Source: Bacillota bacterium
GTDB lineage: Bacteria; Bacillota; Clostridia; Lachnospirales; Lachnospiraceae
DNA length: 12,921 bases
NCBI GenBank assembly: GCA_023460575.1
Contig: JAEWPQ010000088.1
Coordinates: 1-12,921, forward strand
Direction of reading: 5' to 3'
How positions within the stretch are numbered: the stretch's first letter is position 1; each line of letters starts with the position of its first letter. The position numbers were made by a program, and so were the translations under genes. The notes under the pieces were generated by a model. That model saw only the letters and a list, made by a program, of their open reading frames with translations. It searched no databases and was not told the DNA's origin. Below are positions 5,993 to 12,921 of this stretch, in pieces.

Positions 5993-6442
5993 TTATCCCG
6001 TAACGAGTTTTTTCAGTTTGTCCATCATCAATATGGTATCATCTACAGTCCTGATGGCACACATGATGGTATCGTCACCTGCAATGCAGCCTACCATTTC
6101 GCTGAAATGAAGGGCGTCAAGCGCTGCAGCTACTGCCATCGCCATACCGGATACCGTCTTGATTACCAGTATATTCTGTGCCATATCCATGGATAAATAA
6201 CCGTCTCTTAAGATCCGTATGTATTTATCGCTGAAAGATCCCTGATTCTGAAGTACCATATAACGCTGTTTTCCGGATTCTGACTGCACCTTCGTCAGCT
6301 TCAGCTCCCTGATATCTCTGGATACAGTCGCCTGAGTTACTGCAAAACCGGCCTGATTTAAGTAATCCGCAAGTTCTTCCTGAGTCTCAATCTCATATTT
6401 TCCGATCAGTTCTACTATTTTGCTGTGTCTTTCCAGTTTCAT
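5993..6442 (-). CDS. argR: Arginine repressor ArgR/AhrC
   Basis: A 149-residue transcription regulator of arginine metabolism. The N-terminal winged helix-turn-helix (about 1-70) includes the recognition stretch ATVSRDIRELKLTKV (38-52). The C-terminal hexamerisation and arginine-binding domain (about 75-149) carries GCIAGDDTIM (118-127), whose aspartates bind arginine in the family. It acts as an arginine-dependent repressor of biosynthesis genes and, in Bacillus, activator of catabolism. The ATG at 6442 has AAGGAGGT that starts within the nadK stop codon 12 nt upstream. No ARG-box operator is apparent within this densely packed operon, so autoregulation at this spot is not supported. Location between nadK and recN is conserved in Firmicutes. 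Confidence 0.95.
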   Translation of the reverse strand: MKLERHSKIVELIGKYEIETQEELADYLNQAGFAVTQATVSRDIRELKLTKVQSESGKQRYMVLQNQGSFSDKYIRILRDGYLSMDMAQNILVIKTVSGMAMAVAAALDALHFSEMVGCIAGDDTIMCAIRTVDDTILMMDKLKKLVTG

Positions 6443-6454
6443 CCTGTCACCTCC

Positions 6455-7312
6455 TTATATACCAGCCATCTTGTTTCGAAGATTATCCAAAAATGATAAA
6501 TTTTTTAATTTTACTAAGACTGTTTTGATCTCAGCTTGTCCAAGATTGATCCAGTCCCCAGGCAATAGGCTTACAGCAGAATCTCCGTCAAATACCGCTG
6601 CCTGGCTGATTCCTTCCTTCCCCAAAATTTCAATCCGTATCCTGTCTTCTGCAGATAGTACGATGCTTCTGGCATTGAGTGCATGGGAACAGATGGGCGT
6701 GAGCACCAGCATCCTGGAATCGGGTACAATAATCGGTCCGCCTGCAGATAAATTGTAGGCAGTGGAACCTGTGGGAGTTGCTGCAATAAGCCCGTCCGCT
6801 CTGTACTCCGTTAAGAATTCTCCGTTTACAAACACCTTAAACTGAAGCATCTTTAAGTATTCGCCTCTTGTAATGACAATCTCATTCAAAGCGATATCAC
6901 TATAAATCTCTTTTCCTTCCCTGAATGCACTTCCGCTTAACATCATCCGCTCTTCCAGCTTATAGTCATCATAATAAAGGGCCAAAAGGGCTGATTCAAT
7001 GTCTTCGGTCCTGGACACCTGGGTTAAGTAACCCAGTGTTCCCCTGTTAATCCCAAGAATTGGAAGATTGCGTCCGGATAAATCTCTGGCTGCCTGAATT
7101 AAAGTTCCGTCTCCCCCCAGAGTAATCACGCATTCCGTTTCCTGCGGCACCATGGCTGAATCGGTGTAATGCTTTCCTGCCTGCCAATCTACCTTTTCTC
7201 CGCTGCCGATCAGGCAGACTGCCCCCCTGGCAGTGAGAAATTCCCGGATTTGATCCGCGGTCTCCCGCGCTCCCTTTTTATCCGGATTCATGATTACGTA
7301 AAAATGTTTCAT
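6455..7312 (-). CDS. nadK: NAD kinase
   Basis: A 285-residue cytosolic enzyme that phosphorylates NAD to NADP using ATP or polyphosphate. The diagnostic GGDGT motif lies at residues 66-70, followed by NRGTLGYLT (89-97) and the NAD-binding stretch DGLIAATPTGSTAYNLSAGG (173-192). Length is typical for bacterial NadK. The start ATG at 7312 follows TAAGGAG formed by the end of tlyA, with an 11-nt gap. As the NADP source, it serves biosynthesis generally, including the NADPH-dependent isoprenoid step after Dxs; that link is inference only. Confidence 0.95.
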   Translation of the reverse strand: MKHFYVIMNPDKKGARETADQIREFLTARGAVCLIGSGEKVDWQAGKHYTDSAMVPQETECVITLGGDGTLIQAARDLSGRNLPILGINRGTLGYLTQVSRTEDIESALLALYYDDYKLEERMMLSGSAFREGKEIYSDIALNEIVITRGEYLKMLQFKVFVNGEFLTEYRADGLIAATPTGSTAYNLSAGGPIIVPDSRMLVLTPICSHALNARSIVLSAEDRIRIEILGKEGISQAAVFDGDSAVSLLPGDWINLGQAEIKTVLVKLKNLSFLDNLRNKMAGI

Positions 7313-7323
7313 TCTAAGACTCC

Positions 7324-8139
7324 TTATTTGCCTTCGCTTAAGTCTTTGTGAGCTTCTTCCACCACTTTTTCAGGATTTACACTGTAATCCGAAAAGTTCT
7401 CTCCATCCGGATGGTTCTTTAAATGGAGCAGATATTCGATATTTCCTTCCGGCCCCTTAATGGGAGAAAACTCCAGGTGAAGAATCTCAAATCCAATGCT
7501 TATTCCATAGGATATCACCGACCGGATCACTTCCAGATGTACGGATTTTTCTCTTACTACACCTTTTTTGCCCACCTTTTCACGGCCTGCCTCAAACTGC
7601 GGCTTAATCAGGCAGACGATCTCCCCATCTTCCGTAAGAAGATTTTTAACCGGCAAAAGTACCTTGGTAAGGGAGATAAAGGATACATCGATGGAAGAGA
7701 ACTCAATCCTGTCCTTAATATCCTCAGACGTTACATAACGGATATTGGTCTTTTCCATGCAGACCACCCGGTCATCATTGCGAAGCTTCCATGCAAGCTG
7801 TCCATGACCGACATCCACAGCATAAACCTTAACAGCACCGTTTTGAAGCATGCAGTCTGTAAATCCGCCGGTAGAAGAACCAACGTCCATACAAACCTTT
7901 CCCTCCAGTGTGACGTCAAAATGAGTCATGGCCTTTTCTAGCTTTAACCCGCCGCGGCTCACATATTTTAACGTGCTGCCTCTGACTTCAATGACTGCAG
8001 TCTCCTCGAATGTGGTACCTGCCTTGTCCTCCTTATCACCGTCTACGTATACGATACCGGACATGATGATGGCCTTTGCCTTTTCCCTGGACTCCGCATG
8101 TCCCTGTTTTACTAATAGCACATCCAAACGTTCTTTCAT
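7324..8139 (-). CDS. tlyA: TlyA-family rRNA 2'-O-methyltransferase (hemolysin A family)
   Basis: A 271-residue protein with an N-terminal S4 RNA-binding domain (about 1-60), the linker SRGGLKLEKA (61-70) and an FtsJ-like Rossmann methyltransferase. SAM-binding motif I is MDVGSSTGGFTD (84-95); DVSFISL (151-157) and LIKPQFEAGR (177-186) carry further catalytic motifs. In Mycobacterium, TlyA methylates 16S and 23S rRNA and makes cells capreomycin sensitive; short-type Firmicutes members (YqxC) are less well defined and the haemolysin name is historical. The ATG lies one base after the dxs stop (TGA-A-ATG), and the only SD-like sequence (GGAAGG) is inside dxs and rather distant, so it is probably translated by coupling to dxs. 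Confidence 0.92.
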   Translation of the reverse strand: MKERLDVLLVKQGHAESREKAKAIIMSGIVYVDGDKEDKAGTTFEETAVIEVRGSTLKYVSRGGLKLEKAMTHFDVTLEGKVCMDVGSSTGGFTDCMLQNGAVKVYAVDVGHGQLAWKLRNDDRVVCMEKTNIRYVTSEDIKDRIEFSSIDVSFISLTKVLLPVKNLLTEDGEIVCLIKPQFEAGREKVGKKGVVREKSVHLEVIRSVISYGISIGFEILHLEFSPIKGPEGNIEYLLHLKNHPDGENFSDYSVNPEKVVEEAHKDLSEGK

Positions 8140-8140
8140 T

Positions 8141-10042
8141 TCAATTCATCTTATCCTTCCATTCCCTGTTCTGGCGTTCCATATCTAAATATTCCTTCTT
8201 CATACGCCAGATTATGGAATCACTGTCAATCCCAAGTCCTTTGCGCAGCAGTGAAACGTTTCCGTGCTCCACATATGCATCCGGCAGGGCAATGTTTAAT
8301 ATCTTTACATCAGGATAGTGCTCATGAATGTAACCGTTGATCTGACAGCCAAATCCACCCTGAAGAACATTCTCCTCCATGGTCACAATCAGCCAGTGAC
8401 TGCTCGCCAGATCATCGATCAGCTTTTTATCAAAGGGCTTGATAAAGCGTCCGTTTGCAAGAGTGCAGTTCCACCCCTCCGCTTTTAACTTCTGCCTTAC
8501 GTGCTCGCCTGTGCTTACCATGCTTCCCACTGCCAGAAGGGCGATATCCTTTTCCTGATAAATGATTTCGCCTTTTCCATATTCAATAGGTGCTTTAAAA
8601 TCCTCCAGCCCCTGATAGGCCGCTCCTCTCGGGTAGCGCACTGCGATGGGACTGTCAATGGAAAACGCAAATTCCAGCCCTTTTGCCAGCTCCCAGTCAT
8701 TTTTCGGTGCAAATATGCTCATATTGGGTATGGCACTTAAGAAAGAAAGGTCAAAGATTCCCTGATGGGTTTCTCCGTCACTGCCCACAAGACCGGCCCG
8801 GTCAACCGCAAATACCACCGGGAGGTTCTGAATGCACACATCATGCAGCACCTGGTCAAAGCCTCTCTGCAAAAATGAGGAGTAAACAGCCACTACCGGC
8901 TTTAAGCCCCCTGCTGCCATTCCCGCCGCTGAAGTCACCGCATGCTCTTCTGCAATCCCCACATCGAAAAAGCGGTTCGGGTACAAACTGGAAAATCGTT
9001 TTAAACCGGTTCCGTCAGGCATCGCAGCGGTAACAGCCACAATCTTCTTATCGTCTTTTGCCAGACGGCAGATGGTCTTTGAAAACACATCTGTATAGCT
9101 TAAATTTTTCTTTTCTTTTTTGGGCCTGCCAGTCAGGATATCAAAGGGCTCCACTCCGTGAAATTTGGATGGATATTTTTCTGCCGGAGCATATCCTTTT
9201 CCCTTTTTGGTAATCACATGAACCAGTACGGTATGATCCAGATTTTTTGCTTCTTTTAAGGCCCTTGTAAGAGCCTTTACATTATGACCGTCTACCGGGC
9301 CTAAATAGGTGATCCCCATATTTTCAAACAGCATACCGGGAATCAGAAGCTGTTTAATGCCGTTTTTCGTCCGGCTGATTTTATCAATAAGTTGTTCCCC
9401 AATAACCGGAATTCTGGAAAGGGTATTGGTTACGTGCTTTTTTAAATCCAGATATCCGCTGCCGGTCCGTATGCTGTTTAAATAGGTGGACATGCCGCCC
9501 ACGTTTTCGGAAATGGACATGTTATTATCATTCAGGATAATGACGAAGTTCTTTTTCATCTGGGCTGCGTTATTTAAAGCCTCGTATGCCATTCCTCCTG
9601 TTAAGGAACCATCTCCGATTACTGAAACGACAAAGTGGTCCTCTCCCAACACATCTCTTGCCTGGGCAAGTCCAAGTCCGGCAGAAATAGAAGTGGAACT
9701 GTGTCCGGTATCAAAGGCATCACAAGGGCTTTCCTTACGCTTTGGGAAACCGCTCATGCCGCCGTACTGGCGCAGTTCATCAAATTCCATTCTTCTTCCG
9801 CTTAAAATTTTATGGGTATAGGACTGATGCCCCACATCCCAGACAATCTTATCCTCCGGAAGATCAAAAGCAAGATAAATTGCCATGGTCAGCTCCACCA
9901 CGCCTAAATTAGAGGCCAGATGACCGCCTGTTGTACTTATTTTTTCTATCAAAAAATCACGGATTTCCTGACTTAAAATTGTCAGCTCCTGTTTGGAGAA
10001 TTTCTTAATATCGTCAGGTCCGTTAATCAGTTCCAGTATCAT
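8141..10042 (-). CDS. dxs: 1-deoxy-D-xylulose-5-phosphate synthase
   Basis: A 633-residue thiamine-diphosphate enzyme that condenses pyruvate and glyceraldehyde-3-phosphate, the first step of the MEP isoprenoid pathway. The ThDP/Mg site is GDGSLTGG (143-150) with NDNN (171-174); GHQSYTHKILSGR (71-83) and DTGHSSTSIS (111-120) are strongly conserved. The transketolase-type middle domain has GIAEEHAVTSAAGMA (362-376) with catalytic E365, and DRAGLVGSDGETHQG (414-428). Full length for the family, with no missing domain. The ATG at 10042 is preceded by TAAAGGA, whose TAA is the ispA stop, at a slightly long 11-nt spacing through an A-rich stretch. It sits next to ispA, giving first and later isoprenoid steps in one transcript. 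Confidence 0.97.
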   Translation of the reverse strand: MILELINGPDDIKKFSKQELTILSQEIRDFLIEKISTTGGHLASNLGVVELTMAIYLAFDLPEDKIVWDVGHQSYTHKILSGRRMEFDELRQYGGMSGFPKRKESPCDAFDTGHSSTSISAGLGLAQARDVLGEDHFVVSVIGDGSLTGGMAYEALNNAAQMKKNFVIILNDNNMSISENVGGMSTYLNSIRTGSGYLDLKKHVTNTLSRIPVIGEQLIDKISRTKNGIKQLLIPGMLFENMGITYLGPVDGHNVKALTRALKEAKNLDHTVLVHVITKKGKGYAPAEKYPSKFHGVEPFDILTGRPKKEKKNLSYTDVFSKTICRLAKDDKKIVAVTAAMPDGTGLKRFSSLYPNRFFDVGIAEEHAVTSAAGMAAGGLKPVVAVYSSFLQRGFDQVLHDVCIQNLPVVFAVDRAGLVGSDGETHQGIFDLSFLSAIPNMSIFAPKNDWELAKGLEFAFSIDSPIAVRYPRGAAYQGLEDFKAPIEYGKGEIIYQEKDIALLAVGSMVSTGEHVRQKLKAEGWNCTLANGRFIKPFDKKLIDDLASSHWLIVTMEENVLQGGFGCQINGYIHEHYPDVKILNIALPDAYVEHGNVSLLRKGLGIDSDSIIWRMKKEYLDMERQNREWKDKMN

Positions 10043-10057
10043 AATTTTTTTAATCCT

Positions 10058-10957
10058 TTATTTTTCCCGGTAAACCAGCATCCGGATCAGTTCTTCCAGA
10101 AAGCTGTTCTCTCCCGGCAGCTTTTGAAGGCAGGCAACTGCTTCCTCGGAAATTCTCTCCACAGCCTTCTTCGCCTGTTCCATTCCCTCCAATGTTACAT
10201 AGGTGGTTTTATGATTTTTTTCATCACTGAATACGGGTTTTCCCAAAGTCTTTGCATCACTGGTTATATCTAAAATATCGTCCTGTATCTGAAATGCAAG
10301 TCCGATTTTAGATGCCATCTGTTCCACTGTCTTTAGCGTATCTTCCCCCGCTCCGCCAAGCACCGCTCCAATCATCATGGAAGCCTCCAAAAGTGCTCCC
10401 GTCTTTAACCGGTAGATGAAGTCCAGCTTATCGCCTGGAATCGGCTTTCCAGACAGCTCCACATCAACGGTCTGTCCGCCTATCATGCCGAATATTCCAG
10501 TCTTTTGCGCCAGAATTCCCATAGCCCTGGCAACCCGGTCCGGCCTGTCCGAAAAGTTAAGTGCCTTCGCTGCCGTCTCCATGGAATAAATCAAAAGACC
10601 GTCACCTGCCAGCACTGCCATATCATATCCAAATTTCACCCATGCAGTAGGAAGTCCTCTGCGAAGGGTGTCATTATCCATACACGGGAGATCGTCGTGA
10701 ATCAGGGAAGAGGTATGAATCATCTCTATGGCTGCCATAAAGGGTTCTATCTCTTTTCCCGTTCCTCCAAAAAGGCGGTATGTCTCCTGCATCAGCATGG
10801 GACGCAGCCTCTTTCCTCCGGCCCGCATACTGTAATCCATCGCCTCAAGAACGGTGCTCTGATATCCTTCTACAGCCGGAAGGAAGCTCTCCACAATCTT
10901 CCAGACTTCATTGGTCCGTCCGGACAGTTCTTCATGAAAGTTCATGTTCTTCACCAT
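10058..10957 (-). CDS. ispA: Short-chain polyprenyl (farnesyl/geranylgeranyl) diphosphate synthase
   Basis: A trans-isoprenyl diphosphate synthase of about 299 residues that joins IPP units to allylic primers, feeding undecaprenyl and quinone-type lipids. The first aspartate-rich motif is HDDLPCMDND (87-96 from the chosen start) and the second is QIQDDILDIT (223-232). Chain-length position five before the first motif is serine (S83), where typical farnesyl synthases have tyrosine, so the product may be longer than C15 (see findings). Start: GGAGG at 10965-10961 sits only 3 nt before ATG 10957, and 15 nt before the alternative ATG at 10945 (MNFHEEL); an upstream TTG at 10972 would precede the SD and is unlikely. 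With 10957 the gene overlaps xseB by 26 nt. Confidence is high for family, moderate for start and product. Confidence 0.88.
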   Translation of the reverse strand: MVKNMNFHEELSGRTNEVWKIVESFLPAVEGYQSTVLEAMDYSMRAGGKRLRPMLMQETYRLFGGTGKEIEPFMAAIEMIHTSSLIHDDLPCMDNDTLRRGLPTAWVKFGYDMAVLAGDGLLIYSMETAAKALNFSDRPDRVARAMGILAQKTGIFGMIGGQTVDVELSGKPIPGDKLDFIYRLKTGALLEASMMIGAVLGGAGEDTLKTVEQMASKIGLAFQIQDDILDITSDAKTLGKPVFSDEKNHKTTYVTLEGMEQAKKAVERISEEAVACLQKLPGENSFLEELIRMLVYREK

Positions 10958-11147
10958 TTTCCTCCAGCACAATTATCTTTTTTTCCACTTTATCTATTTT
11001 ATCATTGCAGGACTTGACAAGCTTCATACCTGTCTCATAATACTCAAAAGATTCCTCTAAAGAGCTTTCCCCGCTTTCCAGCTTTTTGACCAGCTCCTCC
11101 AAATCCTTTAAGGTCTCTTCAATGGTTCTTTCTTTTTTCACTGCCAT
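10932..11147 (-). CDS. xseB: Exonuclease VII small subunit
   Basis: A 71-residue, highly charged helical protein typical of XseB. The family signature region is IEETLKDLEELVKKLESGES (9-28) followed by LEESFEYYETGMKLVKSC (30-47), two helices that bind the C-terminal part of XseA. Exonuclease VII degrades single-stranded DNA from both ends into oligonucleotides. The ATG has AAGGAG beginning in the xseA stop codon, 10 nt upstream. Its 3' end overlaps ispA in another frame. Confidence 0.95.
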   Translation of the reverse strand: MAVKKERTIEETLKDLEELVKKLESGESSLEESFEYYETGMKLVKSCNDKIDKVEKKIIVLEENGEEHELS

Positions 11148-11161
11148 AAGCTTAATTCTCC

Positions 11162-12448
11162 TTATTTGTCTGCTTCTGACACTTCTGACGGTTCCACCCC
11201 TGACACTACGGCTTCAATCATTCCATCCCGCAGTTTAAGACGAAGAGTATCCCCGGTCTCTGCCTGCATAACGGAGTCGATTCTCCTGTTTTCTGAATCA
11301 GTGATAAAACCATATCCGCCGCCTATTCTGCCAAGAGGCGAACAGGCATGAAGACGTCCGGCAAGCAGTTCCAGCCTGTGCCTGTCCCGTAAAGTCTGCT
11401 TCTTAATGAACTGGCTCATAAGAAAAGCTGATTCATTAAGATGCCTCCTCTCAGCTCCAATCTGCTGGAGAGTCAGGCTTTTTAACTTCTCTTCCAGATC
11501 ATGAAGCCGCTGCCGCTGTTCACGAATACTGCGTTCTGGATCAAAATACTTTAATTTTAACTCATATTGTCTGATGGAAAAACGGCAGCGTTCCAGCTTC
11601 CTCTCCATCATGGTTCTGAACGTATACCGGATGCTGTCCGTCTGTTCTTTAAACTGTCTGTAATCAAACACTGCAAGCTCTGCAGCTGCCGAAGGGGTGG
11701 GAGCCCGCATGTCCGCTACATAATCTGCTATGGTCACATCAGTTTCGTGGCCAACTGCTGAAATTACGGGTACAGAGCAGTTAAAAATTGCTCTGGCAAC
11801 AGCTTCTTCATTAAATGCCCACAGATCCTCGATCGACCCGCCGCCTCTTCCCACAATGAGAACATCAAGTTCCATCTGGTCTAACATTTCAATTCCTTTT
11901 ACTATGCTTTCTGCAGCACCGCTGCCCTGTACAAGAGCCGGGTAAAGATAAAGCTGTACAAAGGGGTTCCGCCTGGCGGATATATTCATAATATCCCGGA
12001 TTGCAGCGCCTGTAGGGGCAGTCACTACTCCCACGCGCCTTGCATATCTGGGAATTTCTTTTTTATATTCAGGGGAAAACATCCCCATCTCCTCCAGTTC
12101 ATTACGAAGCTTTAAGAAACGTTCAAATAAATCTCCCATTCCTTCTTTCGTAATCTCCTGGGCATAAAGCTGGTATCTTCCGTCCCTCTCATAGACCTCA
12201 ACACTTCCCTTTGCAACGATCTGCTGTCCTTCTTCCAGATGAAAGGAAAGACCTTTCCTGGATCCGGCAAACATCACTGCCGAAATAGAAGAGGCTTTAT
12301 CTTTTAAGGTAAAATATATATGACCGGAAGTATGATATTTGCAGTTGGACACTTCCCCTTTAATGGAAATCCGGTTCAGTGCAAAATCCTGGGCAAACAT
12401 ATTTTTAATATAAGCATTAATCTGGGTTACGGAATAAACACCTGCCAT
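11162..12448 (-). CDS. xseA: Exonuclease VII large subunit
   Basis: A 428-residue catalytic subunit of exonuclease VII. Residues 1-100 form the OB-fold that binds single-stranded DNA (IKGEVSNCKYHTSGHIYFTL, 29-48). The catalytic core contains VVTAPTGAAIRDI (141-153), GRGGGSIEDLWAFNEE (200-215) and SAVGHETDVTIADYVADMRAPTPSAAAEL in 230-258, including the GHE(T)D motif. A long coiled coil follows (about 265-345), where XseB subunits dock. The ATG lies 2 nt after the nusB stop; only a weak GGTG precedes it, so translation probably depends on coupling to nusB. Length is normal. Confidence 0.96.
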   Translation of the reverse strand: MAGVYSVTQINAYIKNMFAQDFALNRISIKGEVSNCKYHTSGHIYFTLKDKASSISAVMFAGSRKGLSFHLEEGQQIVAKGSVEVYERDGRYQLYAQEITKEGMGDLFERFLKLRNELEEMGMFSPEYKKEIPRYARRVGVVTAPTGAAIRDIMNISARRNPFVQLYLYPALVQGSGAAESIVKGIEMLDQMELDVLIVGRGGGSIEDLWAFNEEAVARAIFNCSVPVISAVGHETDVTIADYVADMRAPTPSAAAELAVFDYRQFKEQTDSIRYTFRTMMERKLERCRFSIRQYELKLKYFDPERSIREQRQRLHDLEEKLKSLTLQQIGAERRHLNESAFLMSQFIKKQTLRDRHRLELLAGRLHACSPLGRIGGGYGFITDSENRRIDSVMQAETGDTLRLKLRDGMIEAVVSGVEPSEVSEADK

Positions 12449-12450
12449 AA

Positions 12451-12894
12451 TTACACCAGCTTTGCCAGAACTCCGTTAATGAAAGCCGGAGCTTCGTTCC
12501 CACCGTACTTTTTAGCCAGTTCCACTGCCTCGTTAATGGCTACCTTTTCCGGAACATCTTCATCGAATAATATTTCATAAAGAGCCAGTCGCAGAATGGT
12601 TAACTCCGCCCTTCCCATACGCTTTGTCTTCCAGCCTTCCGCCACCTCATTGATCTTTTCATCCAGTTCCGGAATTTTATTCATGACTGACTCTGTCTTT
12701 TCCTTTAATAAGGCAGAATTCTCATCACTCATATCTACGTCATGAACAATTTCTTCTACACCTTCCGTATTGAAATCATCCTCTTTTGGTTCCTCAAAAA
12801 ATTGATTAATCTGCCAAAGCTGCTCGTCTGCAGGATGAAAATCAGCGCAGAAAAGCATCTTAAAGCAGTGTTCACGCATTTTACTTCTGGTCAT
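12451..12894 (-). CDS. nusB: Transcription antitermination factor NusB
   Basis: A 147-residue all-helical RNA-binding protein that, with NusE (S10), NusA and NusG, promotes rRNA antitermination. The family start MTRSKMREHCFKMLF (1-15) and the C-terminal KVAINEAVELAKKYGG (117-132) are clear; the central stretch 34-60 is an acidic insertion-like region (EEPKEDD, DVDMSDEN). The chosen ATG at 12894 has AGGAGG (12910-12905) at 10 nt. It is the first gene of the operon visible here; its promoter, or a preceding cotranscribed gene, is beyond the right edge. Confidence 0.95.
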   Translation of the reverse strand: MTRSKMREHCFKMLFCADFHPADEQLWQINQFFEEPKEDDFNTEGVEEIVHDVDMSDENSALLKEKTESVMNKIPELDEKINEVAEGWKTKRMGRAELTILRLALYEILFDEDVPEKVAINEAVELAKKYGGNEAPAFINGVLAKLV

Positions 12895-12921
12895 TTACCA
12901 TGGTCCTCCTATTGGTGATTT

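Noticed and set aside
7423..7941. Plus-strand 172-residue open frame opposite tlyA
   Set aside because: Antisense to conserved TlyA motifs, with no SD or recognisable domain.
10505..11017. Plus-strand 170-residue open frame opposite ispA and xseB
   Set aside because: Antisense shadow with no coding signals of its own.

Overview
The window looks like the chromosome of an endospore-forming Clostridia species, probably of the Lachnospiraceae / Lachnoclostridium type. The reasons are strong AGGAGG-type ribosome binding sites, a spoIVB/spo0A sporulation pair, and the Firmicutes gene order nusB-xseA-xseB-ispA-dxs-tlyA-nadK-argR-recN-spoIVB-spo0A. The genus cannot be fixed from the sequence alone. 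No rRNA, tRNA, CRISPR array or insertion sequence is visible.

Right part (12894 down to 4319, minus strand): nine tightly packed genes run right to left and form one housekeeping operon. They are nusB (antitermination), xseA and xseB (exonuclease VII), ispA and dxs (isoprenoid precursors), tlyA (rRNA methyltransferase family), nadK (NADP synthesis), argR (arginine regulator) and recN (double-strand-break repair). Intergenic gaps are 1-15 nt, or the genes overlap. At five of the eight junctions the upstream stop codon TAA runs straight into the Shine-Dalgarno of the next gene.

Middle (4318-2919): spoIVB, the forespore signalling protease, follows recN on the same strand after a 125-nt gap. 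This gap is the most interesting DNA in the window. A perfect 10-bp inverted repeat pairs the SD-AUG spacer of spoIVB with an upstream arm, and a sporulation-type -10 element (CATACTA) lies in that upstream arm. Read-through RNA from the recN operon could therefore hide the spoIVB start site, while RNA begun at the local promoter would lack the blocking arm.

Left part (1-2837): the start of spo0A (minus strand) enters at the left edge. Between spo0A and spoIVB, which are direct neighbours in the classical order, lies a plus-strand, two-gene cassette: an OPT-family transporter and, overlapping it by ATGA, a small PqqD-like protein with no radical SAM enzyme or recognisable RiPP precursor beside it. 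A long hairpin at 2855-2904 ends this cassette and spoIVB from opposite sides. The 475-nt divergent region 96-570 holds a spo0A promoter with upstream Spo0A boxes, a good promoter for the transporter, and several dyads including a perfect 16-bp palindrome.
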